This document shows, in pieces, positions 1-12,500 of a DNA stretch of 64,000 nt. The stretch is from the NCBI GenBank assembly GCA_963920765.1, contig OY987244.1, positions 14,758,501 to 14,822,500 on the forward strand, in the 5' to 3' direction. The stretch is from Ulota crispa (taxonomy: Eukaryota > Streptophyta > Bryopsida > Orthotrichales > Orthotrichaceae). Below the pieces are notes generated by a model. It was not told the DNA's origin, made no database searches, and worked only from the letters and a program-made list of their open reading frames with translations. The translations under genes were made by a program, and so were the position numbers. Within the stretch, counting starts at the first letter, position 1. Every line of letters begins with the position of its first letter.

Positions 1-339
1 TGAAATAAATGTGTTTGTGTTGGTAAACTTGATAAAGTTCTAATGAATCTAGGCTAGTATAAGGGTACAACTTTACATTCATACGCATGTTTTGGGGAGT
101 TTTTGAGTTTCACCAGCTAATGTTCAACATTTCTCATTTTTAACTACAATCTTTGCACTTGATATTATATGTTTTCTTGATTTTTTGCATCCTAAACCAA
201 CTATCAATACATTAAGTGTAGGTTCTTCTCCTACATTGGTGATGAAAATAAAAATTAATGTTTGTTAACTCTTAAACAATGGACGGGTGATTGTGGCGTG
301 CCTAGCTTGTAGCTTCTACAATGTTTTTGCAGGTGCGCA
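1..339. other. AT-rich intergenic sequence
   Basis: No gene, RNA or clear repeat boundary seen. Open frames are short and lack splice partners or family motifs. Confidence 0.5.
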
Positions 340-640
340 CTAGTAGTAGTGCTTCTAAAGATTGCAAAAGTCAATAGTGCTTGGTGACCTCATGGAAATT
401 GCAGTAAGGGCAACTTGAGACCTAACACCGTATCTTTAAATTTTTTCATAATTTGAGTTACCAAAAAATATGCGTGCAATTGATGAGGTTATTTTTTACC
501 TTCCACAATGGACCATGTGTTTATGATCACTTTTGAAAAAAAATCAAATGAAAAATGGCTTTTGTCTTTAGTACAAAATGTTTTTTCCAGGCCAGAGGAC
601 AAAAAAAGTCCTCCTGGGCGTTTAAGGGTTGGATTCAATT
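340..640 (+). repeat. Diverged fragment of FMO intron sequence
   Basis: This stretch resembles the intron between exons 4 and 5 of FMO copy A (about 4529-4830). Both have the same order of landmarks: a TAGTGCTT start, a CATGGAAATTGC-like block, then GTGTTTATGATCACTT followed by AAATCAAATGAAAA. It lies upstream of FMO copy A in the same orientation, so it is either a partial tandem duplicate or a dispersed repeat that also landed in the intron. Not coding. Confidence 0.5.
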
Positions 641-744
641 GCACAACAATTGCATGTTACAAACTTGTGTGAATATGTATGTGAGATGTTTATTTTTCAA
701 TGGGTATCACTTTGCAGTACGATTGATGACACTTTGTGCCCCTA

Positions 745-1090
745 TTTCCAAAACACCATTTCCAATCCAATGCATCATGCAAGTACTCATTGCCAGAGAT
801 TCGCTTCATATTTCAAAGTTGATTCTGTACTGGAAAATCCGTGTTTACATCTAACTGTTCACAAACTATAGCAAGAGTGATGACCTTCACAGAATACTAC
901 ATTCAGATACAGATATACTCAGCCTCTGCTAGTAACTTAGAGCAAAAGATTTTCTCTTTGACTTGAAGCTAGCTTCATTATCAAATACCGTTCACTTTGA
1001 AGTAACTAAGCAACAAAGGAGAAAGCGATTCAATCGAGAGGCACAGGCCACACAGTAGTCTCACAAGAATCACCACTTCACTTAGGAACC
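745..1090 (+). repeat. FMO A upstream flank shared with FMO B
   Basis: Reverse-complement counterpart of about 24765-25051. Shared landmarks include the segment around GATTCTGTACTGGAAAATCC, the block containing ATACTCAGCCTCTG, and GAGAAAGCGATTCAATCG. The outer limit near 745 is where similarity to copy B stops. It is probably part of the ancestral FMO promoter, displaced from the gene in copy A by the 1.1-kb insertion that follows. Confidence 0.7.
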
Positions 1091-2206
1091 ACATCCTCGA
1101 TCACAAGTCAATTGTTGCTCTGTTGCATTGCTATTCGATCATCGATTTTCAACTCGTTGCTTGTAACATCGCCAACTCATTGTGTTGCACGTCAATTTGT
1201 TGTTTAGAATTGTTGATTCTTGTCATACTATAGAGATTTTTGTCACTTGTCATTCCTTACTTTATAGCTCTATATATCATCTCACAACCTCATAAAGTCA
1301 CAAGTGACAAAAATTGCTGCAACATGACAAGAATCAACAATACTAGACAATAAATTGATGAGCAATACAACAAGTTGGTGGTGTAACAAACAACAAGTTG
1401 AAAATCAATTAACAAATAGCAATGCAACAATGCCAAATTGACTTGTAATCAAAAATATCCTTGATTGCAACTCTACTCATCACTATTGCAGTGCAGCAAA
1501 TTTTGATTTGTTGACTATTACACCCTCAACTTGTCAAGTTACATAAATTCTAGACATACAAAGTTAGTGAACCTCAAAGAGTTGTAGAGTTATGCATCAA
1601 GTTGCATACCAACATGTTGCTACGTACATTGGAGCACCTGCATGTGCAAACGCCCGTTGCTTTGCACTTGCATAGTGATGAATAACTTTGCAACTCGTTG
1701 AGTTTGACTAACGTTGTACAATGAGAATGTATACAACTTGATGAGTTGAGGGTATAACAAGCAACAAGTCATGTTAATGAATAGCAGTGGAATAGGGACA
1801 AGTAGAATTGCAATTAAGGATATCCTTGATTTCACCCTTACTTGTATTGCATTGCTATTCATTGAGCAATTTCTGACTCGTCGTTTGTTACATTGTCACC
1901 TTGTCAAGTTACATACATTCTTGTCCTTGAGTGTTAGAGAATCTCATTGAATTGTAAATGTTATTTGTCATTGTGCAAGTGCAAAGAAATGGGCTTTTGT
2001 AGCATGCAAGTATCCAAAAAGAAGCAAAGAGAAATTACTCTACAACCTGACAAATAACATTGCAACTTGACAAGATTCACTTACACTAAATAATGAGAAT
2101 ATATGTAACTTAACAAGGTGACTGTGTAACAAACGACGAGTCAGAAATTGCTCAACGAATAGCAATGCAACAGTGACGAGTAACGGTGGAATCAAGGATA
2201 CCTTTA
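1091..2206. mobile_element. Three tandem foldback elements inserted upstream of FMO A
   Basis: Three long inverted repeats lie head to tail at about 1091-1455, 1455-1822 and 1820-2204. Each has arms of 100-150 bp that pair with each other: arm 1107-1253 with 1296-1443, the arm starting near 1456 with the one ending near 1815, and 1822-1930 with 2095-2200. All share the terminal motif ATCCTTGATT and its complement AATCAAGGAT, and two units meet in the palindrome AAGGATATCCTT at 1816-1827. FMO copy B has an uninterrupted version of this site (around 24735), so the array was gained in A or lost in B. No coding capacity is visible. Confidence 0.75.
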
Positions 2207-2530
2207 AACTGGAGAACTCGGAGAGGAAGCGGCGTAGATGGGATGACTAGAGTACCGTGCTGTTGAGAGGCAACGTGGTCGGCGATAAGGACCGCCATGA
2301 TTCTTCTCACAACAGCGACAACAAGCGCAAAAGCCGCTCTGACATCGCTGAACGAGTCGTGTGTCTACCGAGGGGCCCACTACCATTACTCGACATCGTC
2401 ATCGTCAACATCAACGAACGTCAACCCTGCTGCTGTGAAGTGCGAAGCGAGGCGCACTCGAGGATGGACGCGCGGAGCAGGAGTTGAGCGTCTTGCGCCG
2501 AACAGCAACGCAGCAATTCGCTGCTGCACC

Positions 2531-5500
2531 ATGGAACCAACGGGGATGAGCTCCGAGTTCGCAACCAACGGAGGTAATTCGCGCTTCTGTTTGTCAACAC
2601 CTCACGATACTTTATGGTTCGCAAAAATCGTCGTGTCTCGTTGTAGATGCTTACGGCGCTGAACGACGTGGTTGGTGATCCGCACCGGCCAATTCTTTGT
2701 TCGTGAGAGGATCTCCTGCCACCCGCCAAAATGAAGTTCCTGGAAAATAGGTTTGGAGGGACGGGAGCAGCAGGGCGCAGTTAGGAAGGTTTCAAGGCCT
2801 GCACTTCTGTTACAAGGAATGCACTGGTACATTTGGCTAAGCAGAGTGAAGTGAATAGTGCTTGACAGGGACCGTGAAAGGACCTACCTCAAATTTGAAA
2901 CAAAATCTCAAATTTGAAACAAAAGTGGCTAAACCTGCATGACCCAACTCCTGCAAATCGACGAGTACAGTGATGTTGGAGACTCAATTTGCACAAGCTG
3001 TTACTGGTGGAACTCAAAGGGCTCATTTGGCGGGTGGCAGGAGATGCTCTGAAGCGGTAGAATTAAGGTCGTCGAGTGGCTTTGACAATTGTGAATTAGG
3101 GTTTGGATGCGATGCGATGCGAGCTTACATTCCGGAAGTGCAGGAGGGCGGAAATCTTGCAGGGTGGCGGTGATCGGCGCAGGAGTGGCAGGTTTAGTGG
3201 CAGCACGGGAGCTCATGCGAGAGCACCACATGGTGACGGTGTTCGAGCAGACAGAGAGCGTGGGTGGAGTGTGGATTTACGACCCGGAGGTCGAGAGTGA
3301 CGACTTACTCGGAGTTGACAATCGTCGAAAGCGTGTGCACTCAAGTATGTTCGCGTGCGTGCGTACGAATCTCCCTCGTGAGACTATGAGCTTCACCGAC
3401 TTCCCGTTTCTTCCGAGAGCGGGGAGAGATTCTCGTCGCTTTCCAGGCCATGCAGAGGTCGCCTCTTACTTACAGGATTTCGCAAACTTTTACGGTCTTT
3501 TGAAGTTGGTGGAATTCTCCACCGTCGTAGAGCATGTAGGGTTATGTAGTGAAGGGCGTCAAAATTGTTGGACAGTGCGGACGAGACGAAGAGATGCCGT
3601 GAATGAGGAGCTTTTCGACGCAGTGGTGGTGTGCAATGGTCACTACTCCGAGCCCAAACTTGCAGTGATCCCAGGTATTCCTTGAGACTTCACACAATTG
3701 CACTGACTGCTCCATGGTTGTCTCATTAGACCAACCCTAAATCTCTAAGTGGGGGGCATGGATGCAACCTTGCATTTGCATCCTTGTGCATTTATGTCTG
3801 CACTTTGATTCCAACATGGACAGTCATGTCACTTGTCTTGATTGATAGGCCGCTTGTCCTCTCACCTTAATTCTAGCATGGACAGCCACCCATATAGCTT
3901 TATCTACCTGCCTATCATGTCCAGGTCCGCATGTCTTATCCTTGACTGCATGACTTGTCCTTGTCTACATGTCTTGTCCTTGTTCACATGTCCTTGTTCA
4001 CATGTCTTGTCCTTTGGCCTTAAGTTGCCAAAAGTAACAAGTATGGATTGCTCTAGTTGACAGGATTCTCAACAAATTCATATAACTGTTACTACTCTAT
4101 GAATGTTACGGTTTAGATCTGATTTAGTGATTTTCAAGTGCAGGAATAAGCAAATGGCCGGGAGTGCAAATGCACAGCCATAACTACAGAGAACCGAGTT
4201 CTTTCATCGACCAGGTAGTGATTTCGCAACTCGATTGTTTGCTATACATGATTTTTGAAAGGGAGAGAAATGCTTTATATATTTTAGGGTTTATATTTCA
4301 AGGGCGTATGTCAGACTGTGGTGGTGATAGGGAATGCGGCTAGTGGGGAGGACATCTCAAAGGACATCGCCCAAGTGGCCAAAGAGGTGCATATAAGCGG
4401 GCGTACTTGGAGCTCGCCGGTCGACTGTGGTGAACCTGTGGGCCAGCACAGTAACATGTATTGTCATTCTACGGTAACATCTCTCTACTGTACTTTCTTA
4501 ACCCCTGAATGCTGGGCTGGTCACTAGTGCTTGACAGTGGTATGACAAGTGCTCACCCATTGTACTATTGATTCCAAAAGTTGCAGAGATAATAGTGCAT
4601 GGTACCCTAATGAAAATTGCAAGAAGGGCCACATGGGACCTAAAACAGTGTCTATTAAAACAGCTAAAACAGTGTCTATGTATCTTCCCACATTTTTTTA
4701 ACTGCGATTATGAGTTCATTTGGTGAGGTTTTTGCTTTCAATGATGGACTCTGTGTTTATGATCACTTCTGCATAAAAATCAGATGAAAATTGACCTTTT
4801 TCCATCCGAGGATTTTTTGTTATACAGGGGATGAAAAACGTCCAGTTAGGCGTTGTCAGGTTAACCAACTGTGCTTCCTGACAATGCTGTGCATTTTGCA
4901 GTAGGAAATACTTGGGTTTCTGATGAAGAGGTTGCATGCAGATAGAGTGCGCTTGTGAGGACGGAATTGTGAAGTTCAAAAGTGGGAAATCAGTAACTGC
5001 GGATATCATTCTCCATTGTACAGGGTAAGCAGATTGTCTTTAGGCCGATTCTGCCCTCCTTGAACAGTGTTTCTAGACCCTTTGCAGGAACTAAGCCCCA
5101 AATTGTAAAGCCTTAAACCCTAAACCCTAAAACCCTAAACCTTAAAACCCTAAATCCTAAACTTCGTTACAAGAATCTTCTAAGCCTAAACCCTAGACCT
5201 CATAACACGAATCTTTCTCATGATCCTATGATGCTGTCGAAACCTTCTTGATTCGTGCTAACCTTATTGAAAACCTCCTTTTTTAAGCTCGTTTTGTCGG
5301 TGAACGTCTTTGTAACTTACGGATGAAGTAGGGTTTGCTCTTTTGTTTGTTGACGCGGGCTTTGTGTTTGTAATTGATGGCAGGTATTTTTATTATTTTC
5401 CGTTTCTGGATACAAAGGGAGAAGTGGGTGTGGATGATAATTGTGTTGGTCCTTTATATGAGCATGTGTTCCCACCTTCTCTTGCTCCCTCTCTTGCCTT

Positions 5501-6608
5501 CGTAGGGTTGCCTTGGAAGGTAATGCAATAATGCATGGTTTTTTGCAAGTGCTTGCTCGCTGTGAGTTTCATTTTTTTTGGGTGTTGTCTAACTTTGCAG
5601 CATGAGTTTGAGGAGCTATTGATTGCTGCTGAAGTCGTGCTACAACAGGTGTTATCCTTCCCGTTGTGTGAGCTGCAATCTCGGTGGATAGCCATGGCTC
5701 TGTCAGGCAAGGCCACCTTGCCTTCCACGTCGGAGATGATGAAGTCGGTGAAGGAGTTTTATGGGAAGCTTGCTGCTTCCGGCAAGACGAAACACTCTGC
5801 ACATAACCTGGCTATTACCCAGGTACCAGCATTTGAATTCTCATATGAAGATCCGTCACCCATACGAGTAACTTGATGAAGGTTTTTAGATGTTAAGTTA
5901 ATATACACTAGATTTATGGAGTCCTCACTTCAGATTAATGTCAAGCGTGAAGAATACAGTATAAAACTTGCCATCTGTCCAATTATTATATAGTGAGATA
6001 TTGAGTATTATGAAAACTCAATTGTATCTCCTTCACCCACCAGTGTAGTTATATATTGCTCAGATGTTTTTTATATATTGCTCAGATTTTTTTAATGTAT
6101 TGCTCATTTTTATTTATTGCTCAGATGTTTTTGAATATGAATATGTAGGGAATACTAGGTGTATTGTGCATGTACTGGTGGTGCAATCTCACAATCTTGC
6201 ACCTACTAATGCCCTATGGTGCTCAAGCTACCACAAAGTCAATAATCTATACGTTAATAAAACCAACATTGAATAACTTGATTTCAATCCAGTGTCACAA
6301 AAATAATGCTAACTCAACGTGATGTCTATGTTTTGCAGTTCGAGTACAACAACTGGCTTGCAGAACAAACAGGGAGCGCTTGTGTGGAGACTTGGAGGGT
6401 GAAAATCTTTGAAACTTTCTGCATAAATAAAATGCAAAATCCAGAGACGTACCGAGATGTATGGCCAGATGAGGACCTGCGCGAAGAAGCTTACTCTTGT
6501 CTCAACAAAATTGACCAGCGTTTGCTTGACAGGTGGCTGTTGTTTCACTATTTTGACTCCTTGTTTTCCAGGCCTGTGCTCATTTTTGATGGAAAATGCA
6601 ATCAGTAG
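2531..6608 (+). CDS. Flavin-containing monooxygenase, FMO GS-OX-like (copy A)
   Basis: Predicted NADPH- and FAD-dependent S-oxygenase; family members oxygenate thioethers such as methylthioalkyl glucosinolates or related sulfur compounds. The substrate here is unknown. Exons: 2531-2573, 3144-3674, 4144-4214, 4315-4473, 4942-5024, 5384-5519, 5649-5822, 6339-6608; 488 codons plus stop, all phases agree. Motifs: FAD site GAGVAG (residues 26-31), FMO-identifying stretch WPGVQMHSHNYR (196-207), NADPH site GNAASG (221-226), and HCTGY (293-297). The short first exon (MEPTGMSSEF..., ATG in a CACCATGG context) is preferred over the in-frame ATG at 3107 because it is conserved in copy B, where the 3107-type start is broken by TGA. 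The last residues differ from copy B because of a one-base difference in an A run, so the true C-terminus is uncertain. Family length is about 450-500 residues. Activity is an inference. Confidence 0.9.
2713..3043. mobile_element. MITE in intron 1 of FMO A
   Basis: Terminal inverted repeats CTCCTGCCACCCGCCAAA (2713-2730) and TTTGGCGGGTGGCAGGAG (3026-3043) are perfect over 18 bp. The corresponding intron of copy B reads straight through (around 24225-24245) without this 331-bp segment, so this is a filled versus empty site pair. No transposase is encoded; the superfamily is unclear because I could not define a clean target duplication. Confidence 0.8.
5108..5165 (+). repeat. Telomere-like CCCTAAA run in FMO A intron 5
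   Basis: Several degenerate CCCTAAA units are clustered in the intron between exons 5 and 6. The matching intron of copy B (22010-22080) has a reduced set of the complementary TTTAGGG units. These are interstitial telomeric or telo-box sequences, common in plant introns and 5' regions; no function is claimed. Confidence 0.7.
6050..6135 (+). repeat. Short tandem repeat in FMO A intron 7
   Basis: About four degenerate copies of a unit containing TATTGCTCAGAT and a T run. The matching intron of copy B lacks the expansion, so it arose after the duplication or contracted in B. Confidence 0.6.
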
Positions 6609-7262
6609 GTATACCTTCCAAATGCTTAAACTAAAAACAGAAATTCAGGTCTGCTTTGGTAGCAAGCTAAAGGTTACAGCTTTTGAAAGTGTAGAGAATG
6701 GAATCTTTCTTTCTATTTGTACATTTTGTTACTTTTCTTGAAGCTTTGTAGACATGTTTAAACTTTCTAGATACCGGAGTGGGTACCTAATAGTCAGTTA
6801 CTTGCACACTGTGAAGTTACGTCTTGCAAAGTTTTGCGGTTGAAGAGCAATGGCTAAAATTAGCAAATTTTTGACAAATTTTTCGTGATAGCTACAAAAA
6901 CGAATGCAAAACACCGAAGTGATAACTTTGAATGTTTTAGCATATTTAACAGTGTTTTGAGCCCTTTGAGCCAATCATGAAAATCATATTTGGGATCATT
7001 GCTGAGCAACATTCAAAATGTGGCTAAATTTAGCCAAACTCTTACGAAATCTTGATAATTGCTACAACAAATGTAAAAGGCGTGGCATTAATATATGGAT
7101 TTTGATCTTGTAAAGGTAGTTGAGGTAATTATGAATTTACATGTGAGATCATTGCTGAAGATTGTTTTTTATTGGGAACTGCAGATCTCCATTGAAGTCA
7201 AGCATATGATGCACTTGCGGGATGCAGCCGCCTCAAATGCAATTCTCGCAATGAGCTCGTTG
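6609..7262 (+). other. 3' flank of FMO A shared with FMO B
   Basis: Similar in reverse complement to about 19973-20605. The homology ends near GAGCTCGTTGCC at 7250-7262, which marks the distal boundary of the duplicated FMO unit. The segment after CTGCAG at 7185 has an acceptor-like start and is kept in both copies, so it could hold a 3' untranslated exon, but I see no conserved reading frame. Confidence 0.6.
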
Positions 7263-7447
7263 CCTTAAAACACTGCTAAATAAGCTGAAACTTCAGAGTC
7301 AAGCGTATGGTATTCAAATTTTTTGTAGCACTGAGTTCTTTTGGCTAGAAACCTTTACTAAACTTAGCCACATTTGTGAACTCTAGTGGGATGCAGTGAA
7401 TGTTTTCTGCGGACTTACACAATTTTGGATTCTTTATTGATGTTTAA

Positions 7448-8362
7448 CCCATAAAGAACTGTTGTCCCTTGGGGGACAAATGGGACTTTGGGCATGTATC
7501 TATGGCTAAACCAATTTGTATAAAAAAATGAAACTTTTGAGGAAGACGAGGAATTCAAAGATATATGTTGGCATCTAATTTTTTCTTCATTTTGATATTT
7601 ATTGAAGAAGTTGTGCATGATTTTCTAGAAAATGGGGAGGGCTGGCAACTCAAAAACTTTTTTAAAAATTGCATTTTTTTAAAATAAAAATCTGAAATTG
7701 GTTCTTTAGATTTATATATATGTGGGAAGCTTCAAATCATTCAATTCTAATTGATGAGAAGTTTTAGTTTGTGGGTAGGTATGGGACTCCCAAACCTTCA
7801 TTCCTTTTGCCCCTTGTAATATTTGGTGCTTTAGTTTTGTTTTTTGATTATCTTTTTTTCCAAGTTGTAGTAGACTAAAATTCCTTGGATTTTGTATTTT
7901 GAATAAAATTAATTCAAATCTTTGAATTTTACATAAATCCTCCAATTTTGCCTAGTGTATAAGCAAATTGCATGGCCTTATAGCATTGCAAGATTTTATA
8001 TAGAATGATTCACACCTCCATTTCATTTGAAAATTCTCCCACACTTACCTAACTTGGTCTTCTACATGGAAAAAATAAACCTTAACTTTGGGTAGAGCAA
8101 TGTCTTTGATATAGGAGAGGTCAAAGGCTTCTGAATTTTTTGGGGAAAAAAACTTTTTTTTGCACTTCAAATGTCAATATTTCACTCCTCTACATTTAAA
8201 ATAAGCTGATTTTTTTCCCACAGGTACTTCCCATAATCTAGGGCAAGATCCTACAATTGGATTTTTGGAAAAAAAAAACAATTTATTTACCTTAATATTT
8301 ATTGCCCTAAAAATGGCAGTTTCAATGACTTTTGCAGAAAAAAGAGCTCCATCCTTTAGGGG
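7448..8362. mobile_element. TTAA-flanked element, family P2 (915 bp)
   Basis: Flanked by TTAA at 7444-7447 and 8363-8366. The left end is CCCATAAAGAAC, the right end is CCTTTAGGGG. The interior matches another copy at 53345-54255, including GGGGGACAAATGGGA and GGAATTCAAAGAT. No transposase is seen; it looks like a non-autonomous piggyBac-type element. Confidence 0.7.
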
Positions 8363-8366
8363 TTAA

Positions 8367-8956
8367 TCTTATTACTGTGTTTATATACCGTTGGGCTTGA
8401 TTTGGGCCTTTGAAATTACAAATAAGAGTGTATCATGAGTCTAAGATTGCCAGCCAGTTATCTTTCATCCTACTCAAGTTATTGTTCAAATTCAAGTTGA
8501 ACTCCTCTTAGCTAGATCTGAAAAATAATTTTCTACTGCTATTTATTTCTTGTGTTTGAAATATTTATGGGCAAGTTTTTATGTTTGCATGATGCATTGA
8601 ATCCCTAGAAACTAGGTGTTGAATCTTTAGAAACTAGGTGTTAAAAATTTGAACAACTAATGAATCTAAACAGGTCCCATGCAGATGGAGACTTGGTTTT
8701 TCAGCTATGCACATGCATGCTACTACACTTTAACCCCTGAACGGCCCAAAAGCCCTTTGCGGCCGTATGTACGGTTGTATATATGGACATATTTGAGCTG
8801 CTCTAAGGGCTTTTCAAACTTTTTTATGCACCCATCATCGTACAACCCTTCAATATGTATGGTTGTAACACTTAATTTCCAATTGATTCAAACTTCTGAA
8901 TATTGGTTGCAATCGTATTTGGTACCGTATCTCTAGAGCCCAAGGGCCCTTCATGA
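8367..8956. other. AT-rich intergenic sequence
   Basis: No gene is visible. A motif TTAACCCCTGAACGG at 8730 resembles the P2 left terminus and could pair with GGGGTTAA at 13133-13140, which would make the 4.2-kb element that follows an insertion inside an older P2-like element. This pairing is weak. Confidence 0.35.
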
Positions 8957-9837
8957 AGGTAAAAAATAGCGTCCTACATGACCGCATGTTTTATGACTGG
9001 GCGTCCTAAATGACTATAAAACGACTATGACGTGACTAAAAAATGACTTGACATTGAAATAGTTGTTCTTTAGTCATTCTTTTGAACGATTCATCTGAAA
9101 CTCTCCACAGAATCGTATTCTCCTTAATTTGTAAGTACATTCTCATCCATAAGCAGATGAGGTTGTTGTTGTGTTTGACATCTTTTAGCTGGGGTAGTGG
9201 TTTAGTTGTATGCCCAAAACATGAGTTTATAGTATTACTAAGGTGTTACTAATGAACTACTAAAGAGTTACAAATTTCATTCCACATCATTTTCATGCAA
9301 AAACACATCTTTCACGGTTTTCTCTCAAAATTTTGGGACTGCCCGGTAGCATTATTTTAGCTCTTTCTTGTTCTCTTGAGACTATGTGAACGCACACTAT
9401 TGCAACAATCATTTTTTAGTTGTTTAGCACGTTTTGTAGCACTACTAGTTTACTACTAGGATATGACTTCTATGATTAAATTGGTTTTGAGTAAGTGGGT
9501 TAATGAAGTTGTTAGGAGAATAAGAGGCATAGGATTGGATGTCGCTAGGTACTAGTTCTATACGTACTAATGTGCGACTAATCCATGACTAATAAATGAC
9601 TTTCATGTGATTTTTATGTGCAACTAATTGAAGACTAATAAATGACTCATACATGGTTTTGCCTCTCCTGCTGAGTTAATATTGTTCTTTCTATCGCATT
9701 AATTTAATGATTAGAATTTGATCTTATTTCATGGGTCATGGGTGAGGAGCAAGGAATGTTTTAGGATTTAGGATTTAGGGGTTTTGGGTTTAATGGGAGT
9801 TAAAGAAAAGTGGTCATAGATAATATGTCACCACATC

Positions 9838-10460
9838 AGTTAAATGACTACATAATGACTACATAATGACTACAAAATGACTACATAATGACTACAAAAT
9901 GAGTACATAATGAGTACATAATGACTATAAAATGACTACATAATGACTACAAAATGACTACAAAATGACTACAAAATGACTACATAATGACTACATAATG
10001 ACTACAAAATGACTACAAAATGACTACAAAATGACTACAAAATGACTACATAATGACTACATAATGACTACATAATGACTATAAAATGACTACAAAATGA
10101 CTACAAAATGACTACATAATGACTACATAATGACTACAAAATGACTACATAATGACTACATAATGAGTATATAATGAGTACATAATGAGTACAAAATGAC
10201 TATAAAATGACTACAAAATGACTACATAATGACTACAAAATGACTACATAATGACTACATAATGACTACAATATGACTACATAATGACTACATAATGACT
10301 ACAAAATGAGTACATAATGAGTACATAATGACTATAAAATGACTACATAATGACTACATGATAACTACATAATGATTACAAAATGATTACAAAATGACTA
10401 CATAATGACTACAAAATGCCTACATAATGACTACAAAATGACTACATAATGACTATAAGA
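9838..10460 (+). repeat. 11-bp minisatellite, about 55 units
   Basis: Near-perfect tandem array of GACTACATAAT and GACTACAAAAT units, with rarer GAGTACATAAT and GACTATAAAAT variants. The unit carries the same TGACTA core found throughout the surrounding 4.2-kb element, so it probably grew from a subterminal motif. Confidence 0.95.
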
Positions 10461-11322
10461 CGACTATGGAAGAACCCAATTATAGTCATGCATTTGTTGT
10501 CACTTAGAAGTTCATGGACTTTTTTTTCTTCTACTATTATTATTAGAATATAACTTGAACAATTATTTTGGGATTTGCGGTGCAATTTTCTTTTTGGGCC
10601 CACATATTGTGGCTTTCAAAACAAGAAAGGTCTTGCTCTACCAATTCCAATTCCAACCAACTATTTGAAAGGGGTGTAGTTTGGTTAGCTCATTAAACTG
10701 TATGTTTAAGAGTTTAGTCGTATTTTAGTTTTACAAGGATTGTAGTTAGGTCACTATAATCTTCTCCAAGCATGTGCTAGTTGTCCATTAGTTGTATTTG
10801 AGTCATACATTCAATACATTATTATTATTAATGCTATTGTTATTACTATAATTATTATCATAATAATTAACAATTTGAAAGCTGTAATTAAAACTCTTTG
10901 AAAGCTTAAAAAATAATGTTTCATAAATATATATATAATTTTTATCATGATCTTGATTATTTTTAAAGATAAAAGTCAAACAAAATTAAAAAAGAAATCA
11001 TTTAAAGTAAAAATAAAAATTTAATACATTCAAATATTAGAAGTTAAAACTTTAAAATTTGCAAAAAAAATTGTTTTGAATGTTTTACAATAATTTTAGC
11101 ATGTAAATAGTTCATTTTGATGCAAATTTATGTTTTAAACACATTGTTGATGTTAAATTTGCCAAAAAAAAATATTATCTAAGTTTTAATAGCACACACC
11201 CCAAAAATCAAGTTGTAGTTTTTGAGTCAGTTTAAACCATTCATTGAGATTAGAATTGGTAGTTTGTAAAGTGAAGATGTGGCCGCCACCTTTACGTTTA
11301 GGGTTTAGCTCCGTGGACTTGA

Positions 11323-11620
11323 TTTGTTGGCTCTCTGCTCTTTAGAGAGTTTGTTGGCTCTCTGCTCTTTAGAGAGTTTGTTGGCTCTCTGCTCTTTAGA
11401 GAGTTTGTTGACTCTCTGCACTTGTTAAGGTTTGTTAGCTTTGTGCTCTTTTTTGGTTTGCTTGCTCCTCACTTTTCTTAGATTTGCTTGCTTTGCGCTT
11501 TTCTCAAATTTGTTTGTTTTGCACACTTCTCAAAGTTTGTTGGTTGTGTGCACTTGTCAAGGTTTGTTGGCTCTATGTTCTTTGCACATTTGTTTGCTTT
11601 GCGCACTTGTCAATGTTTGT
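11323..11620 (+). repeat. 27-bp tandem repeat with degenerate tail
   Basis: Three nearly perfect copies of a unit containing TTGTTGGCTCTCTGCTCTTT lie at about 11323-11410, followed by degenerate copies with TTTGTTGG or TTTGCTTGC starts to about 11620. The CTCT/AGAG parts are self-complementary. A 98-codon open frame here is an artefact of the repeat. Confidence 0.85.
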
Positions 11621-12362
11621 TGGCTTTACGTGCTACAACATTGTAACTCGTTTTTAGGTTGTGCTTTCATTGTTTATATGAAATTGCTAAAATTGCAGGC
11701 GTGTGCAAATGATGTTGACTGGGTTTAGAAAGCAGTGTGTGGGATAGTTTGTGAGTGCTAAATGAACAGTGGATATACTTTGAAGTTTCGGAAACCTTGA
11801 ACCATATATCTAAATTTTACGTAGAGTCTGCACTGAATTGCAACTGAATAGCAATCGTGAATCGACCGGATCGTGATTGCATAGCAACTACTCCATAACT
11901 GCATTGCAATTATATTGTGACTATAATGAGACTTCATATGGAATGTATAATGATTGTATTATGACTATAACATAACTTGACTACATTGTAATGCTGTTAT
12001 GTCTAAATGATGTCTACATTTGTGACTAGTTTGTGACTCTAGATTGTGACTAAATTTTGTATGCTTCTGTGAATGGTTGGTGATTGTATTCTGTTTGAGG
12101 AGGTACTGCATTGTAAACCCCAAATCTCATGTGACTGTATGAAGGCTATGGCGTCACTTCAAGTTTGCTTTAACCACTCTATAGTGACTGGATTGAGACT
12201 ACTTTATAATATTTAAACCGTCAACATTGGAACTAAAAATGACAACTATGTGGTGACTAATATAGAATTACCCTCTACCATTACTAGTAAACCACACTAT
12301 TTCTACACAACAAGTAGTTACTCCAAACCCTAAACGCCCAAAACCAAACAGTAATCAATTTA

Positions 12363-12500
12363 AGAACAACTAAAATATGACTAAGTGACAACTAAAATAT
12401 GACTAAGTAACAACTAAAATATGACTAAGTGACAACTAAAATATGACTAAGTAACAACTAAAATATGACTAAGTGACAACTAAAATATGACTAAGTGGAA
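12363..12500 (+). repeat. 22-bp tandem repeat (about 6 units)
   Basis: Unit CAACTAAAATATGACTAAGT plus two bases, alternating GTGA and GTAA. It reads as a dimer of an 11-bp motif with the TGACTA core, so it is related to the array at 9838. Confidence 0.9.

Noticed and set aside
9838-10460. CRISPR-like array
   Set aside because: Units are contiguous with an 11-bp period and no unique spacers; it is a eukaryotic minisatellite.
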